From assembly GCA_963682055.1 (NCBI GenBank), contig OY821745.1, forward strand, positions 3,417,501 through 3,481,500: a DNA stretch of 64,000 nt, given 5' to 3'. The notes under the pieces were generated by a model. The model ran no database searches. It saw only the letters and a list, made by a program, of their open reading frames with translations, and had not been told where the DNA came from. This document shows, one piece after another, positions 37,536 to 49,500 of the stretch. The translations under genes were made by a program, and so were the position numbers. This DNA comes from Primula veris. Its lineage: Eukaryota > Streptophyta > Magnoliopsida > Ericales > Primulaceae. Each line of letters starts with the position of its first letter. The first letter of the stretch is position 1.

Positions 37536-40500
37536 ACGTATAATCATTGTTACTTATAATATAGGACAGATTGAGTAATATTGAATCATTTTTAAATCTA
37601 AAATGAACACATTAGTTTAATTGGGGCCCACATTGTTACTTTTTAGTTTTTGAATAGAACCACTTCATTCTTTAATTTTAAAAATTAATTATCTCATTTT
37701 TTAAATTGGAGAGTTGATTTTGAGTGAGATGTGATATAGTTTTTGAAGATTGATATATTAAATTTTGAAGAAAGTGAATTTTGAATAGATAAATGTAGAT
37801 GCTCTAATATTAATCGAGAGCAAACAGGATGTCTTACGGTACTAGTCTAGTATACAACATATATATATATACATATGTGTGTGTGTTTTCATAGGATATA
37901 ATTACTCGATGTATATATGTAACAGAAATAAACATCTACAAGCTTGGATCGTTTAAGAGAAATGAACAATATTTATTTCAAATGAGTAATTTTGAAGGAC
38001 AGCTTCATGATCTTCAAGTATTTAAATAGTCGTTTTCTTTCAAATGTGTGAATAGCTTAGGGATAGAAAGTTGAATTTTAAAGGTTGTACTTTTAAAAGA
38101 AATGGTTCAATTCTCCTCTACTGCATTTCCTAATTTTGTAGGGTGACCATGTTTTCTTTTGGCTTTCAAATGATTTATAATTATGCTATTTGTAAATTTT
38201 ATCTTCCTTTTATGTTATAATAAACCCTTTATTTTGGTTTTACATTTTAAAAAATAAAACCATTTTCTCAAAAAACATTGTACAGTGGCTTTGAAAACTT
38301 TACCTACGGTGAAAATTTAAACCATATCTGCTATTGTATTACTTGAATCAAAAAAAAATTAAAATGTATAGTGTAAAATCTATTCAAGCAAGTGAAACAA
38401 AAATATCTTATATATATTGTATAATCAGCCAATATATGAACCATGTCGAATATTGTGAAATATCATTTGCAATCCGCTAATAAATATAAAAAAAAATATT
38501 TCTTGTCACCCTTTAATGAAATCTCTGGCTCCAAACATGGTCACATGTATATTATTTTTGCATGTGCAATATTATTCTATAAAAAGTGAGTGTGTGCTAT
38601 ATTAGTTAAATCAATGCACCTTTTGGCCATGTGCATGAATTTGACGAGAACTACGTACAAATGGCATCCCTTTAATTATTGTTTGAGAAATGTAGCTTCT
38701 TCTTCGGATAATATATACACACCTTCCCAAGATTTAGGGTTTCAATTGTTTAATTAGTCAACATCTATATAACAGTATAAGATAAGACATCATAATAAGC
38801 AACAATATTATTGCATCACTGAATTTGGAAAACTTTTGCCGGCCTTTACCCTGATAATTCATAAACTCTATTTAATTATTTAGCTAATTCTTATCCATTT
38901 AGTACTATTATTATTCTGTGCTATACATTGAAAAATGAAGGTTGGTGTCCTCTTACCAATTGCTTATTTTTTGGCACTTTTTTAAGTGCTATGCATTACT
39001 ACAATCGTTTTTTCTTTACATCAAAATTCATGAATATGCGTTTCAATAATATATTATTTATGTTTCGGCCATTTTATATGCATATCGGTAACTTGGAACT
39101 TTTAAATAAGTTAGCATTCTTTATGTACTCTTTCATATATATATAGAGTGACTTCTAATATTATTATTTTCAAAAAAAAAAAATATGTATAATTGGCTCA
39201 TGGGATTAGAAATTTCACTTTTCATATTAGTAAAATTGTTTTATGCTTATTTGCCTTTAATCTTTTTTTCGTTTCTTTATCTTTTTTAAAAATCTTATTA
39301 AATTTCACTATCTTGTTTACTACAATATTCACTATATCTTCTCTTCTTGTAAGGTTCTCTTTCTCTTTTTTTTGGCAAATATCCTTCAACCCATAAAGCA
39401 TTTGCGTGCAAGGAAAGAAGATAGTGCAGACATCATTCATTTCGTTAACACACTTTTAAGTAAGGGATGTTGATCATTATCTAGGCAATAATATGATTGT
39501 ATGATTTTTTACTATGGATGATTATGACCAATTGCCAATTGGTAGGTAATATATATGTGAGGGGCGTGAATTATTGTCAAAGGCAAATGTATTTTACAAT
39601 AGTGTATTGATGTAGAATTCACATGCTTAATGGTTTGACGATCTTTTGCTTTAGGTATATTCTAATTCCTGTCATGTTTTCTATATAACTCAAAATTATT
39701 GCACATTGACAAGCTTTACATACAATATTACACTAGCCAATGCCAAACATTATTTATTTACTTAACGATGATAAATACACAAAAATGGACTATAGTTTTT
39801 AACAAGTGAGGACACTTAGTTATACACCAAAATTCCCTCCAACTTTTAGTAATTAAAATGGATAAATTTTGTATACTAATCATAATTCCAATGGAGTCTT
39901 CATCATCCCATCTCTTAGATGCCTCATTACAAATAGCATGTTTTAGTGTTGATGTTAAGTACCAACACGATTAAATATATAACATAAATTATGATAGTAA
40001 TCTAAATCAACAACTACGGCGCAGACATATACTCACAGTTACATCACCAGCAAATGAATCAATATGACCAGACCAAAATCTTATATTTTGTGTTATTGAG
40101 ATTGGTTCATAGTGGCATAAATACTTTTACTACCTTCGAAGAATCTTCACTAAAAGTCTAAACCTAGCTACCTCCACAATAAACATGCAAACAGTACGTT
40201 AATAAATAAGGGTTTATATATTTGACTGTCTATAAATTCAGTAAGGGCCGCCATTATAAATTTTTTTCTCGAATAAAATATATAAATATGTAACGTTGCA
40301 AATTAACTGAATGTTAGTATTTTGATCATGTCTCCTCAAGGCACATGACCTCCACATTAATTATTTTTTTGTAAAGAGAGTATACTTAAATTTCGATATT
40401 CTATAATATTAATTATGATCATGTCATTCAGTGAAGGAGAATAAAAAACAAACAATAATCGAAGTATTATATGATACTACTAGCTAGTAGTCAATTGTAA

Positions 40501-40950
40501 CTTATCTATATATACTAAGACTCTTTGCCCATTTCATCGGGACGTTGAATTTTCAGTTGTCCCTCTCTTGTCTCTATACAAAGTTCCACACACTATAGAA
40601 ATGCTTGAATTGTCTTATTCTAACTTTTATGGCCGTTGACTATGCTAAAGTATTATAGTTGTACACTCTTGGAGCTTGTTATATTACAAAAATATTTTAT
40701 AAAAAATACGTTGCCTTGATTTGCTGGAGGCATACAGAAAAAAAAATTCTTAATTTATCTAACTTTTAAAACTTAGTTTTTTTTATTTAAAAGCAAAAAA
40801 TACAAAAAAAAAACTAAGATAATAAACAAACCAAAGAAGCTATAACATTTTTCCCTAAATAAATAAATAAATGCGACAACAAACAAACCTTGTCTTTTTG
40901 GATTTTAAGCTTACAATAGTACAACAAACAAACCCTTATTTATTTATATG
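37536..40950. other. Intergenic, no gene recognised
   Basis: AT-rich. Frames at 38928-39146 and 39193-39440 lack domains and overlap on opposite strands. A second short AT tract lies at about 37858-37872. The final 100 bp before 40961 form the distal part of the SAUR promoter. Confidence 0.4.
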
Positions 40951-40960
40951 GATATGGGGC

Positions 40961-40968
40961 TATATATA
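40961..40968 (+). promoter_or_regulatory. Probable TATA box of the SAUR gene
   Basis: TATATATAAC about 375 bp before the SAUR ATG, followed by a pyrimidine- and CA-rich stretch typical of plant leaders (CTCTCCTCTCC, then AAACACCAACTCTTCTCAAC). This implies a leader of about 340 nt, unless a leader intron is present. Confidence 0.55.
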
Positions 40969-41147
40969 ACGTAGCTCTCCTCTCCTAAATTGTAACTACT
41001 CAAACACCAACTCTTCTCAACAATACTATCTATTGATCCCCACTCTCCATCTTTCTCTCTTGCCACCTCTTTAAGAACCCATAGATCCTCTTACTTAGTT
41101 GTGTCACTTTTAACTTGTTTTTCATTTGGCTTTCAAAACCCTCACCA

Positions 41148-41198
41148 ATGATCATAACAAAAAAAATTAACATATTCGTGTTTTTGTTCTTTTCATGA
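41148..41198 (+). CDS. Upstream ORF 1 in the SAUR leader (16 aa)
   Basis: ATG at 41148, stop at 41196-41198. The context CCACCAATGA-like (CTCACCAATGA) is reasonable for initiation. The peptide MIITKKINIFVFLFFS is hydrophobic. Its TGA overlaps the ATG of the next uORF as ATGA. Translation is not shown; the leader is assumed unspliced here. Confidence 0.35.
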   Translation: MIITKKINIFVFLFFS

Positions 41199-41257
41199 GT
41201 AACTTAGCAAGGCCGAGGCTTAGGTCTATGTTCGATTTGGCATACGATAGGGGATGA
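41195..41257 (+). CDS. Upstream ORF 2 in the SAUR leader (20 aa)
   Basis: ATG at 41195 inside the ATGA overlap with uORF 1, stop at 41255-41257. The peptide MSNLARPRLRSMFDLAYDRG is basic and has unusually balanced composition for this AT-rich leader; local GC is also higher. It would be reached by reinitiation or leaky scanning and could dampen SAUR translation. Confidence 0.35.
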   Translation: MSNLARPRLRSMFDLAYDRG

Positions 41258-41337
41258 TCTAAGGCCTAACAACTCGATCGATACATAGTTAACCAATATA
41301 TTTTCTTTTCTTGTAAAGTTAGAACTTGGTTTTTAAG

Positions 41338-41739
41338 ATGGATAGTTTTACAAAGGGTAGGGGGAAAAAGAATGTATTTTCAAAAACATGGGATAGGTGT
41401 AGATCACTTGGCAAAGATCGCGAAAAGTCACCATCTTTCTCAAAGAGCAAATCATGGAGTTTCACAAAAAACACTTCATCAGAGGGAAATAAAATTGCGC
41501 CTGATGGCTGCTTCACCGTCTATGTTGGGCCACAAAAGCAAAGGTTTGCGATAAAAACCAAGTTTGCAAATCATCCATTATTTGAAATGCTACTCGAAGA
41601 TGCCGAGATGGAATATGGTTATAATAGTGAAGGCCCACTAATGCTACCATGCGATGTTGACTTTTTTTACAAAGTATTAGCTGAGATAGACAGTAAAGAC
41701 GATCGGACTGTGCCGAGTTGTGTGTTTTCTTACTTGTAG
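41338..41739 (+). CDS. SAUR-like auxin-responsive protein
   Basis: Single exon, 133 aa. The first ATG of the frame is at 41338; the frame stays open a little upstream but without an ATG. An N-terminal basic, Ser/Lys-rich stretch of about 55 residues precedes the SAUR domain, which starts at PDGCFTVYVGPQKQRFAIK and continues with KFANHPLFEMLLEDAEMEYG and GPLMLPCDV, matching the family pattern (P.G...VYVG....RF.I......HP.F..LL..AE.E.G......L.LPC). The long tail-like N-terminus and the C-terminal CVFSYL resemble the SAUR76/77/78 side of the family. Small proteins of this family act in auxin-regulated cell expansion, by family knowledge through PP2C.D phosphatases. No intron, as usual. Two uORFs precede it. 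Confidence 0.88.
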   Translation: MDSFTKGRGKKNVFSKTWDRCRSLGKDREKSPSFSKSKSWSFTKNTSSEGNKIAPDGCFTVYVGPQKQRFAIKTKFANHPLFEMLLEDAEMEYGYNSEGPLMLPCDVDFFYKVLAEIDSKDDRTVPSCVFSYL

Positions 41740-42025
41740 CCCATTTAACGCATTGAGGCGAACATGTCATAGTGATATGGGTAAATTTTACGAGTCATAT
41801 GGGTGTATCAATTCATCAAGGTTTCTTAAGATGAATCACCATTAGTGTGTATATATGTGTGTGCAAGTGGTTTGTGTTTGTAGGGTTGCATAACATGCAT
41901 GTATATGTTTATTCATGTATTTGAAGCTCTCCATAAGTCTAGTGTGGTTGCATGATAACTTAATGTCGAAAACATCATTTTCTCTAAAATAATAGAGTAT
42001 AGACCATATTCTTTATTCCTGAATC

Positions 42026-42600
42026 TTTTGTATGCGAATAAGGTTAGAAAATTAAGGATTTTTGGTTGTGTATTTCTTGTAATCAAGTCCAAATCAAATG
42101 AGCTTTCAAGAGTAAAGCAAAAGTTTAACCTTGAAACTTTAGCAAATGAGGACCAATTCGTAATTTGATGGTAGAAAGTCGTCATAAAATAAGTTTTTTT
42201 TTTTCAGTTGTAAGTTGGACGAAGATTTTTCATAAACTTTATCGTATGCTATTTAACCAAACAACAACCGAACATTGAACAATGTTCTAAATTAATTTCC
42301 ATAAGTTAATTATAAATAAAGAAAAGATGGCATTTTCTTCAAGTTGGCAACCATACAATGTCTTTTTCAAAAAACTTAGGGACTACTTCTATTACTCCGT
42401 GTTAGTATTTCCTAAGGGGAATTAAATAGATACTATACCATAAGTTAATTATAACTATATTCTTTTATGCTTGAGTGTTACTATAAATACACACATATAT
42501 ATATTATATATACTCCTAATTGTAAAAATAAAAAAGGAGGCCAGATTGGAGGCCCCAATTTCAAGCTTGTTAAATTGGGGTGTAGAGCCGGTTCTGCTCG
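42026..42600 (+). repeat. Dispersed segmental duplication, copy 2 (partner 36538-37535)
   Basis: Starts about 290 bp after the SAUR stop codon. It carries the empty target site ACTTCTAT at 42385-42392. It ends around GAGCCGGTTCTGC, equivalent to 37523-37535. Three short chance frames lie in it. Confidence 0.85.
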
Positions 42601-43543
42601 TTCACCACATAATTTGAGTACTCCCGAAGTTTGTACTTCAATCGAAGTTTGCAATTAACTTTACAGGAACAATGGTCGATCAATATCGAATTAATGTTTG
42701 ATTCCTATCTGTTAACGTTACTCAGAGAGTTCATATATACTAATACCTTTTAAATTGTCACTTGACCGTTACAAGGTAAACATATCCAGAGCAAAAGTGG
42801 TTGGTACCCGAGTATTTCACGCTCACCGTCAATGTTTAAATTTTAGTGTCTGCGAAACAGGTTTACCTCCAAACGAGCGCTTATGATTATAAAAAAAAAA
42901 GTTAAACATTTCCACTTATGCTTGCAAAGAAGAAACAAGCTGTCTACCTTCATTCAGGCTTCAGCCAATCCAAGAAAATCTTAGATCCAATAAAGATTTT
43001 TAATTCTGTCCTTTACAGTATTAGAGTGAGAAACAAATAATATCATTATTTCAATACTGTATATAATGTTTTGATTAGTTATAAAACGTTTTATTTTCTT
43101 ACATTTCCTGCTCATTTAGCATGCAGCTGATAAGTAAAATTTGTACATTTGTAAGACAGAGTCCCACACAATATACTGTAATTTCAACACTTAACACAAT
43201 CTTTTACTCGCAAAGTTGCTCTTCATCAAATACTCAAATGTCACTAACAAAAAGTAAAAACATATAAGCAACCTACAGCTAATCAATCTCTAAGACTTAC
43301 TGAGCTGAGACTTTTGTAGAAATATATTATCCTTAATTGTACATTGATTGAACATAAAAAAAGATAAGGGTATCTCGGAAACAAAATGATAATTAAAGCT
43401 ACAATGATGTCCAAACAAGAACTACCACAACAAGCTAAGCAAGAAGACCCAGACCACAGCTAAATCCGCAAGTACAATCCAATTTCTATGGTTAAAGATT
43501 AACCCAATTACAATAACAGAACTACGAGTCCAACTTTTACAAA
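42601..43543. other. Intergenic between SAUR and DEK 3' ends
   Basis: No coding exon recognised. The part nearest 43540 should contain the DEK 3' UTR, since the genes converge. Nothing else stands out. Confidence 0.4.
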
Positions 43544-46500
43544 CTAAGCATCACTGTTATTATCTTCGTCTTTTTCTGGTTCATCATTTCCACTCTCACC
43601 TCCTGCTTCATCTCCATCTTCATCTTCATCTTCACCTTCCTCATCATCATCGCTCATGGCGTTTATCACGTCTGATATTATGGCTTTCACTTCATTTTTT
43701 CTGTGCGCTAGATCTACACCAAAGTGGTCACCTGTGCATTACCATTTCCAGTGAGTAGTCAACAACATAAGACCACTTACTTTAACTATATATTTCACGA
43801 ATTTTAAAAAGCAGAAACTGAGAAATAGGTTGGCAAAATTATGTAGCAACGTAGAAAAGAAATTGCTGAAGTTATTGCGTTGCGAAACTACATTATTTAT
43901 GACTACAATATCTGGCAGACTCTCGACCAACCTTTGTACTTATTTCCCCCCTTTTCCAACATTTCTTTTAATATCCCATACAGATTTAGGAGGATAAACA
44001 TTACATGCAATTTGTTTCATTCCGGAGAGCCTTATACGGCTCTTCGTTTTTCAAAAACGATATGGAATTGACTTGTAGAGTACTACTTTACATTTGTTGA
44101 GATCATAGAGAGGCTCATGGGGAGATACAAGTATAGAGAACAAATAAAGAAGCTTCTTATACTTAAGGTGATAGGCCCTTTAACAAGCCAGATGTGGATA
44201 AACAATTTTATAAATGTAAGAGGATGTAAGCCTTACCAAGTTTATTCAGGATGTCCGCTAAAGTAGACTGCAAAGTGAAAACAAATCCCAATCAATAAAA
44301 TAAATCTAAACAGAACTACAATTAGAGTCATGAGGTTAAAATGTCTGAGTTCTTACAGTATTGAAGTCAACTTCCTTCAGAATATCCGTTATAACAGCAT
44401 GCATTTGTTCATTGGTGGGCTCAGGCTTAGATTTTGCTTTTCCTGACCGAACAGAGGTTTACAATTGCTAATCACACAATCTGCAATAGTAAGATGGGAG
44501 AGGAGAGAGAGAGAGAGCAAACCTTGTTTCTTTGAGGAAACATCAGAGGAAGATTTACTTTTTTCTTTCACTTTCTCTTTACCAAAAGCGCTTGTATCCT
44601 TGCTTTCCTTTTCGACTTTCTGCTTCTTAGGTGCAGAGGCCTTAGATTTGGAAGTTGATACTAAAGTTTCATCAGCCTTGCTATCAGTTTTCTTTGAACT
44701 GGGAGTTTTTTTAGTGGATTTCAAAGAAGTTTTATCAGATTTAACTGGTGTATCTTTCTTCTCGGATTTCTTAGGGGTGGCCTTCTTAGCAGATTTAGGT
44801 TTTGCACCAACTGTTTTCCCTGATTCTTTTTCCTTTTTCTTTGAACCCTTCTTTTCAGTTGGCTTCTCTATGGGCTCCTTTTCTTTTTCCTCTTCTTCAG
44901 ATTCACTATCCTCTTTTTCGCTCACTTCTGGAGATGAATCACTGGCATGATCATCCTCCCCTTCTTTTTCTTCTTCAGATTCAACTGGTGTATCCTTCTT
45001 CTCGGATTTATTAGGGGTAGCTTTTTTTGCAGATTTGGGTTTTTCACTGACTTTTTTTGCAGGCTCCTTTGTGTTCTTTTTTGAAGCCTTCTTCACAATT
45101 GGCTTCTCCTCAGGCTCATTTTCTTCTTCCTCTTCTTCAGAGTCAGTATCCTCTTTTTCGCTCTCTGCTCTTAGGGATGCATCATCCGCATTATCGTCCT
45201 CTTCTTCTTCTTGAGATTCATCTTTAGGCTCGACTTTTTCAACTTCTTCCTCAGAATCGGAAGAACTCTCGTGCTTCTCCTCAACTAGAGGGGTTTTTTT
45301 TTGCTTCTGGAAGTGAAAAAAATATTTTGGAACTTACTCATAATATCAATGTGGAAAAACATTAAGCATAAAGTCAAATGAACTTATAACAAGAAAAGCA
45401 TTGCAACAGTAAAAAAAGAATAAACCCATGTAGGCTGCTGAAGCAGGGAAAAGAAAAAGAGAAGTGCACTAAAAAGCTGGAGGGAGATACAGAGGATAAA
45501 AAAAATGAAATGGTGGCAAACTTGGGAAATAGCAGCATTTTGCAGAATAGCTAAATGGGGAGTTTCGGAAAGGAATAGTTTGTAAATGTTTTAGAAACCG
45601 ACAATTATTTTTGGTGCAAAAATGCAACTGTCAGACATTCTACTTTTCTATATTTCGTGCTACTTGTTCGATATAGAAGATGCTAGAAAGACACAGAAAA
45701 TTCCACACCAAAAGACAGCCATCTTTATGACTTTTCTAATAAAAATCAATATCAAGAGCTAGATAGGCTTGAAAACAACTGCAGACTTCTATCTCAACAC
45801 TGCATTTTACAGCACTTCTATATGAGAGCTTATACACATAACTAATAGAGAGAACAAAAAAAATTACTCATGAGCCCTATACAAGTACATCAATAGTATC
45901 ACATTTTTTTATACTTTATAGTTTATGCATGTACATGTACATCAATATTATAGTATGTTTTCTAACAATAATCACATTTTTATTGCATAATCCCAATCTC
46001 ATTCTCTTTCTAATTTTAAAACTCATGAAATTCCATCATTCTTCTTACTAGTTCTCCGAATAGCCTGTGTTCCTAATTTTTTGACCACCTCAATTCTTTC
46101 CCTCTCTTTATTCCTAAAAAATCTCACGTCTAGCCTAGTCCTCTCTTCTACCAAAATTAAACGCAAGTATAGCGCAGTTAGAATTAGATTAGGACGTAAG
46201 ATTTTAAATTCACCCAGGAATTTGGTTTAGCCTAGCCCTCTCAAGGTTATGAGATGTTAATATATCAACTATTTTGTACATAGATTAAGCTGTGTTTGGA
46301 GCATTGAGGGAATAACACAATTGATAATAAATACAGACGAACAAACCAACCTTAGATGAAGTTTTTCCAGATCCCTCTCCTGAATTTGAACTTTTGCTTG
46401 GTGTAGACTTGCTCTTTCTTTTTGTACTTTTCTGAAATGGTAATAAAGTATCATCAACAAAGACTTCCTAGTTTGTAACGTATGGTATTAAAAATTGCAA

Positions 46501-49500
46501 CATTCCAAAATTACTGCAAAGTAAACAAGCAGTAAAGGATCAGAAAGGAGGTCTAACTTTTTTATCAGCAAGCAAGGTGTCTGTGGTAGAATGTGGAGAT
46601 TCTAAGAAATCCAATAGCTTTACAGATACTTCATCCTGTGAAAAATAATAATACATGAGGCAATAAAAAACACAAATATAATGAATGAACAAATTAAAAT
46701 GGACCATTCAGAGCACTTGCCTTTTTCAAACTGCTCTTATTATTAATCGGAATATTTAGAAGGTTGCAGAATTCTAATAACTTTTCTTTGTTGCATTTGT
46801 CAAGCTTCTCTTTAATTTTGCTCCTCTCTTTAACCTGTTTAATATGTTCGCCAAAACAAATGTTTAGCATTAGCCTAAGACTTAGGAAAAGAATGGAGCA
46901 GAAACAACTTACAGAAAGATAATTAAATTGAGGATACATAAAATGAAATTTAAGAAATCAATTAGATACAAAAGGAAAGGAAGAGTAAAAGATCGATATA
47001 AACCTCGTTTTCAGCCCAGACAAAACCAGAAAAAAGTCCAATGTTCTTCTTCAAAATGGTTGACTGTCAATCGATGCCAGAAGAAAGACTTAAGTTAGCT
47101 AAAAAGCAAGCAATATAGTTGAACTTGAAGAATTATACGTCTTAAAATATAGTTAAATTTAAAATGCACAAAACAGTTGGCTAAAATTGCATTCACCTTT
47201 GCTTTCTTTCCAAAAAGAATTGAGTGTAGAATCTGAAGGTTGTCATCAGGTCTTCTCTTAGACAAATTGAAAGCCACTGAAACATTATAAAAACCATATA
47301 GATTTTAAGACAGAACTTGTATAGGAGGGTTTACTAACAAATCATATGTTATTCAAAACATTCTACTAAGGATTAGGCCTCAATACTAAGCAGGGCCAAT
47401 TGGGATAAAATGGATTTTGACATCAAAAAAAGAAAAAGAAATTAGACAGTTGAATAGAAAATCACAATAGTAAGTTGTTACTGTGCACAATCGACTTCGA
47501 ACAGGTGCATTGCGTTACTGGATTTAGAACAGAGTTCACATTAAAATTGAGTGGGCATGATACTACATGCACTTAGCTTCACATGTTTAATCCGGTGGAT
47601 TGTTATCTAACATAATGTTTCCTTTGCACCGAAAAATTAAGTGGGCATGACACTTACATGCTCTTAGCTTCAAATGTTTCATCAGGTGAATTGTTATCTA
47701 ACATAAAATTTACTTTGCACCGAGCTTATACACCAATAAAGGATTTCTTACTTTTAGAAAGAACTAAAATCTTTATGGAATAAGTGCAACCCACGTTAAA
47801 AAGATAAGCAACTCAAAAAAAATTGAAGACAGTTAGAATCGTCACAAGTTCTTGCTAAAGTTCAAAAGCTAGGCCTCTGCAAAGTTGGATAAAATCATAA
47901 ATGATAAAACTACACAGCAGAACTGATGGATTACGAGTACTTACCATTGGGGATCTCTTTAAGTTGGGTACCTTCACCCTGGATTCACACCAAACCAAAA
48001 TTAGATGTAGTGTCGCACAAAACAGAGAAACAAAAAAAAAAACTCAATCGAAATATAAGAAATACCAGTAATTTGTTAAAGAATTCTATGAACATATAGC
48101 TCTAAATTAGGGTCAAATCAACATAAGCCTAAAGTCCTGCAGTTGCAGTTGAATACACAAGTAATCTCCAGAGGAGCAGATTTATGATTGAGAAAAGCAC
48201 AAAGTTAAGTTAAAACAACTACTGCTTGCAAATAGAAATCAAATCTAATGAAGAAAATTGATAATCTTCAAAAGGGGCAATCTTTGCTATATGAACAGAT
48301 AGTTTAAAAATCGGGTGTTACTCCTAGAATGTTTACAGCATCATTTAGCAAAATATGGGAAACCAAAAAGAGGAAAAGCTCACAGAGGGGAACATATAAG
48401 TAAAAGCAAATAAGCAATAAACATAAACAGAAGATTTAGAAGATAATCTTTAGATGAGGCAAAAATAGGATTTTTCTAAAAATGTAGCTGAGATTAGGCG
48501 AGCCAAGGCACAACCTAAGGTCATGGCATTGAAGATTTAAGAAATTGCTAGTTGAATATATAAAGCCAAATCTAATTTAAATAATCACAAATTTACTATA
48601 TTCAAGAGTGTCAAACATTGTTCTATGAACATATGAAATATAAAATATATGTATCAAAAGTTAGAAATGTTTCAACAACATGATTTTTAAGAGTGCAAAT
48701 AAAAATTACTCCCTCCGTTCCCATTTAATTGTCCACTACGAAACTACGTGCAATTTTGACCGGTTTATAACTTGTATCAAAATTGTCAAAATGAATTTTT
48801 TTTAAATCCAATCATAAAATTTAACATTTGAACTATATGATCAACTTTTAAAAAAATTCATTCCGGCAATTTTAATACAAGTTCTTAGCCGGTCAAAATT
48901 GCACGTAGTTTCATAGTGGACAATTATATGGGAACAGAGGGAGTAACAGGTAACTTGAAAGTGGTATAAAAAGGCTCATGCAAAAGAAAATATAAGCAAA
49001 AACACCATATATTTGTTACTTATACCATTTAATACAAAACAAACGAAGAAAAAAAGAGTCTCCATAAAAGGCAAAAAGATGATTTAGTGAGTGTAAGATT
49101 TAAGTTAAAAGTCCAACAACTGAATATATAGGCAATTGCTGCAATTTTTTATAACAATTATAGATAAAAACCGGAATACAATCTTTGTAAGGTACAAAAC
49201 ATGATATGTGTAGCGTAAGAATTGAAATTTAGGGTCGATTAAAAAAACAAAGGCCATGAAATTGGATACAAATCTAAATGTTTTTTTAGAATTATTTCTG
49301 AAGAGTCAAAAGGAAATAAATACTAGACCATTAGAGGAACAGACACAGGGTGAGCCTCATTTTGTTATTGTGTATTTGCACTTAAAAGGTTTGGTGTTCT
49401 TTTTACTCATAAAGTAAAACTTCATATGGTTTATTAGCAAAGAAAGTTTTTTTTGTACCTTCAAGTTAGAGGGTTTGTTGAACCAAACACAGCTTTTTTT

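Noticed and set aside
41372..41770. Alternative-frame and antisense open frames over the SAUR gene
   Set aside because: Shadows of the SAUR coding sequence, which has clear domain support.
44465..44950. 161-codon plus-strand open frame
   Set aside because: Antisense shadow of the acidic/basic DEK exon 9; Ser/Phe-rich as expected from that strand.
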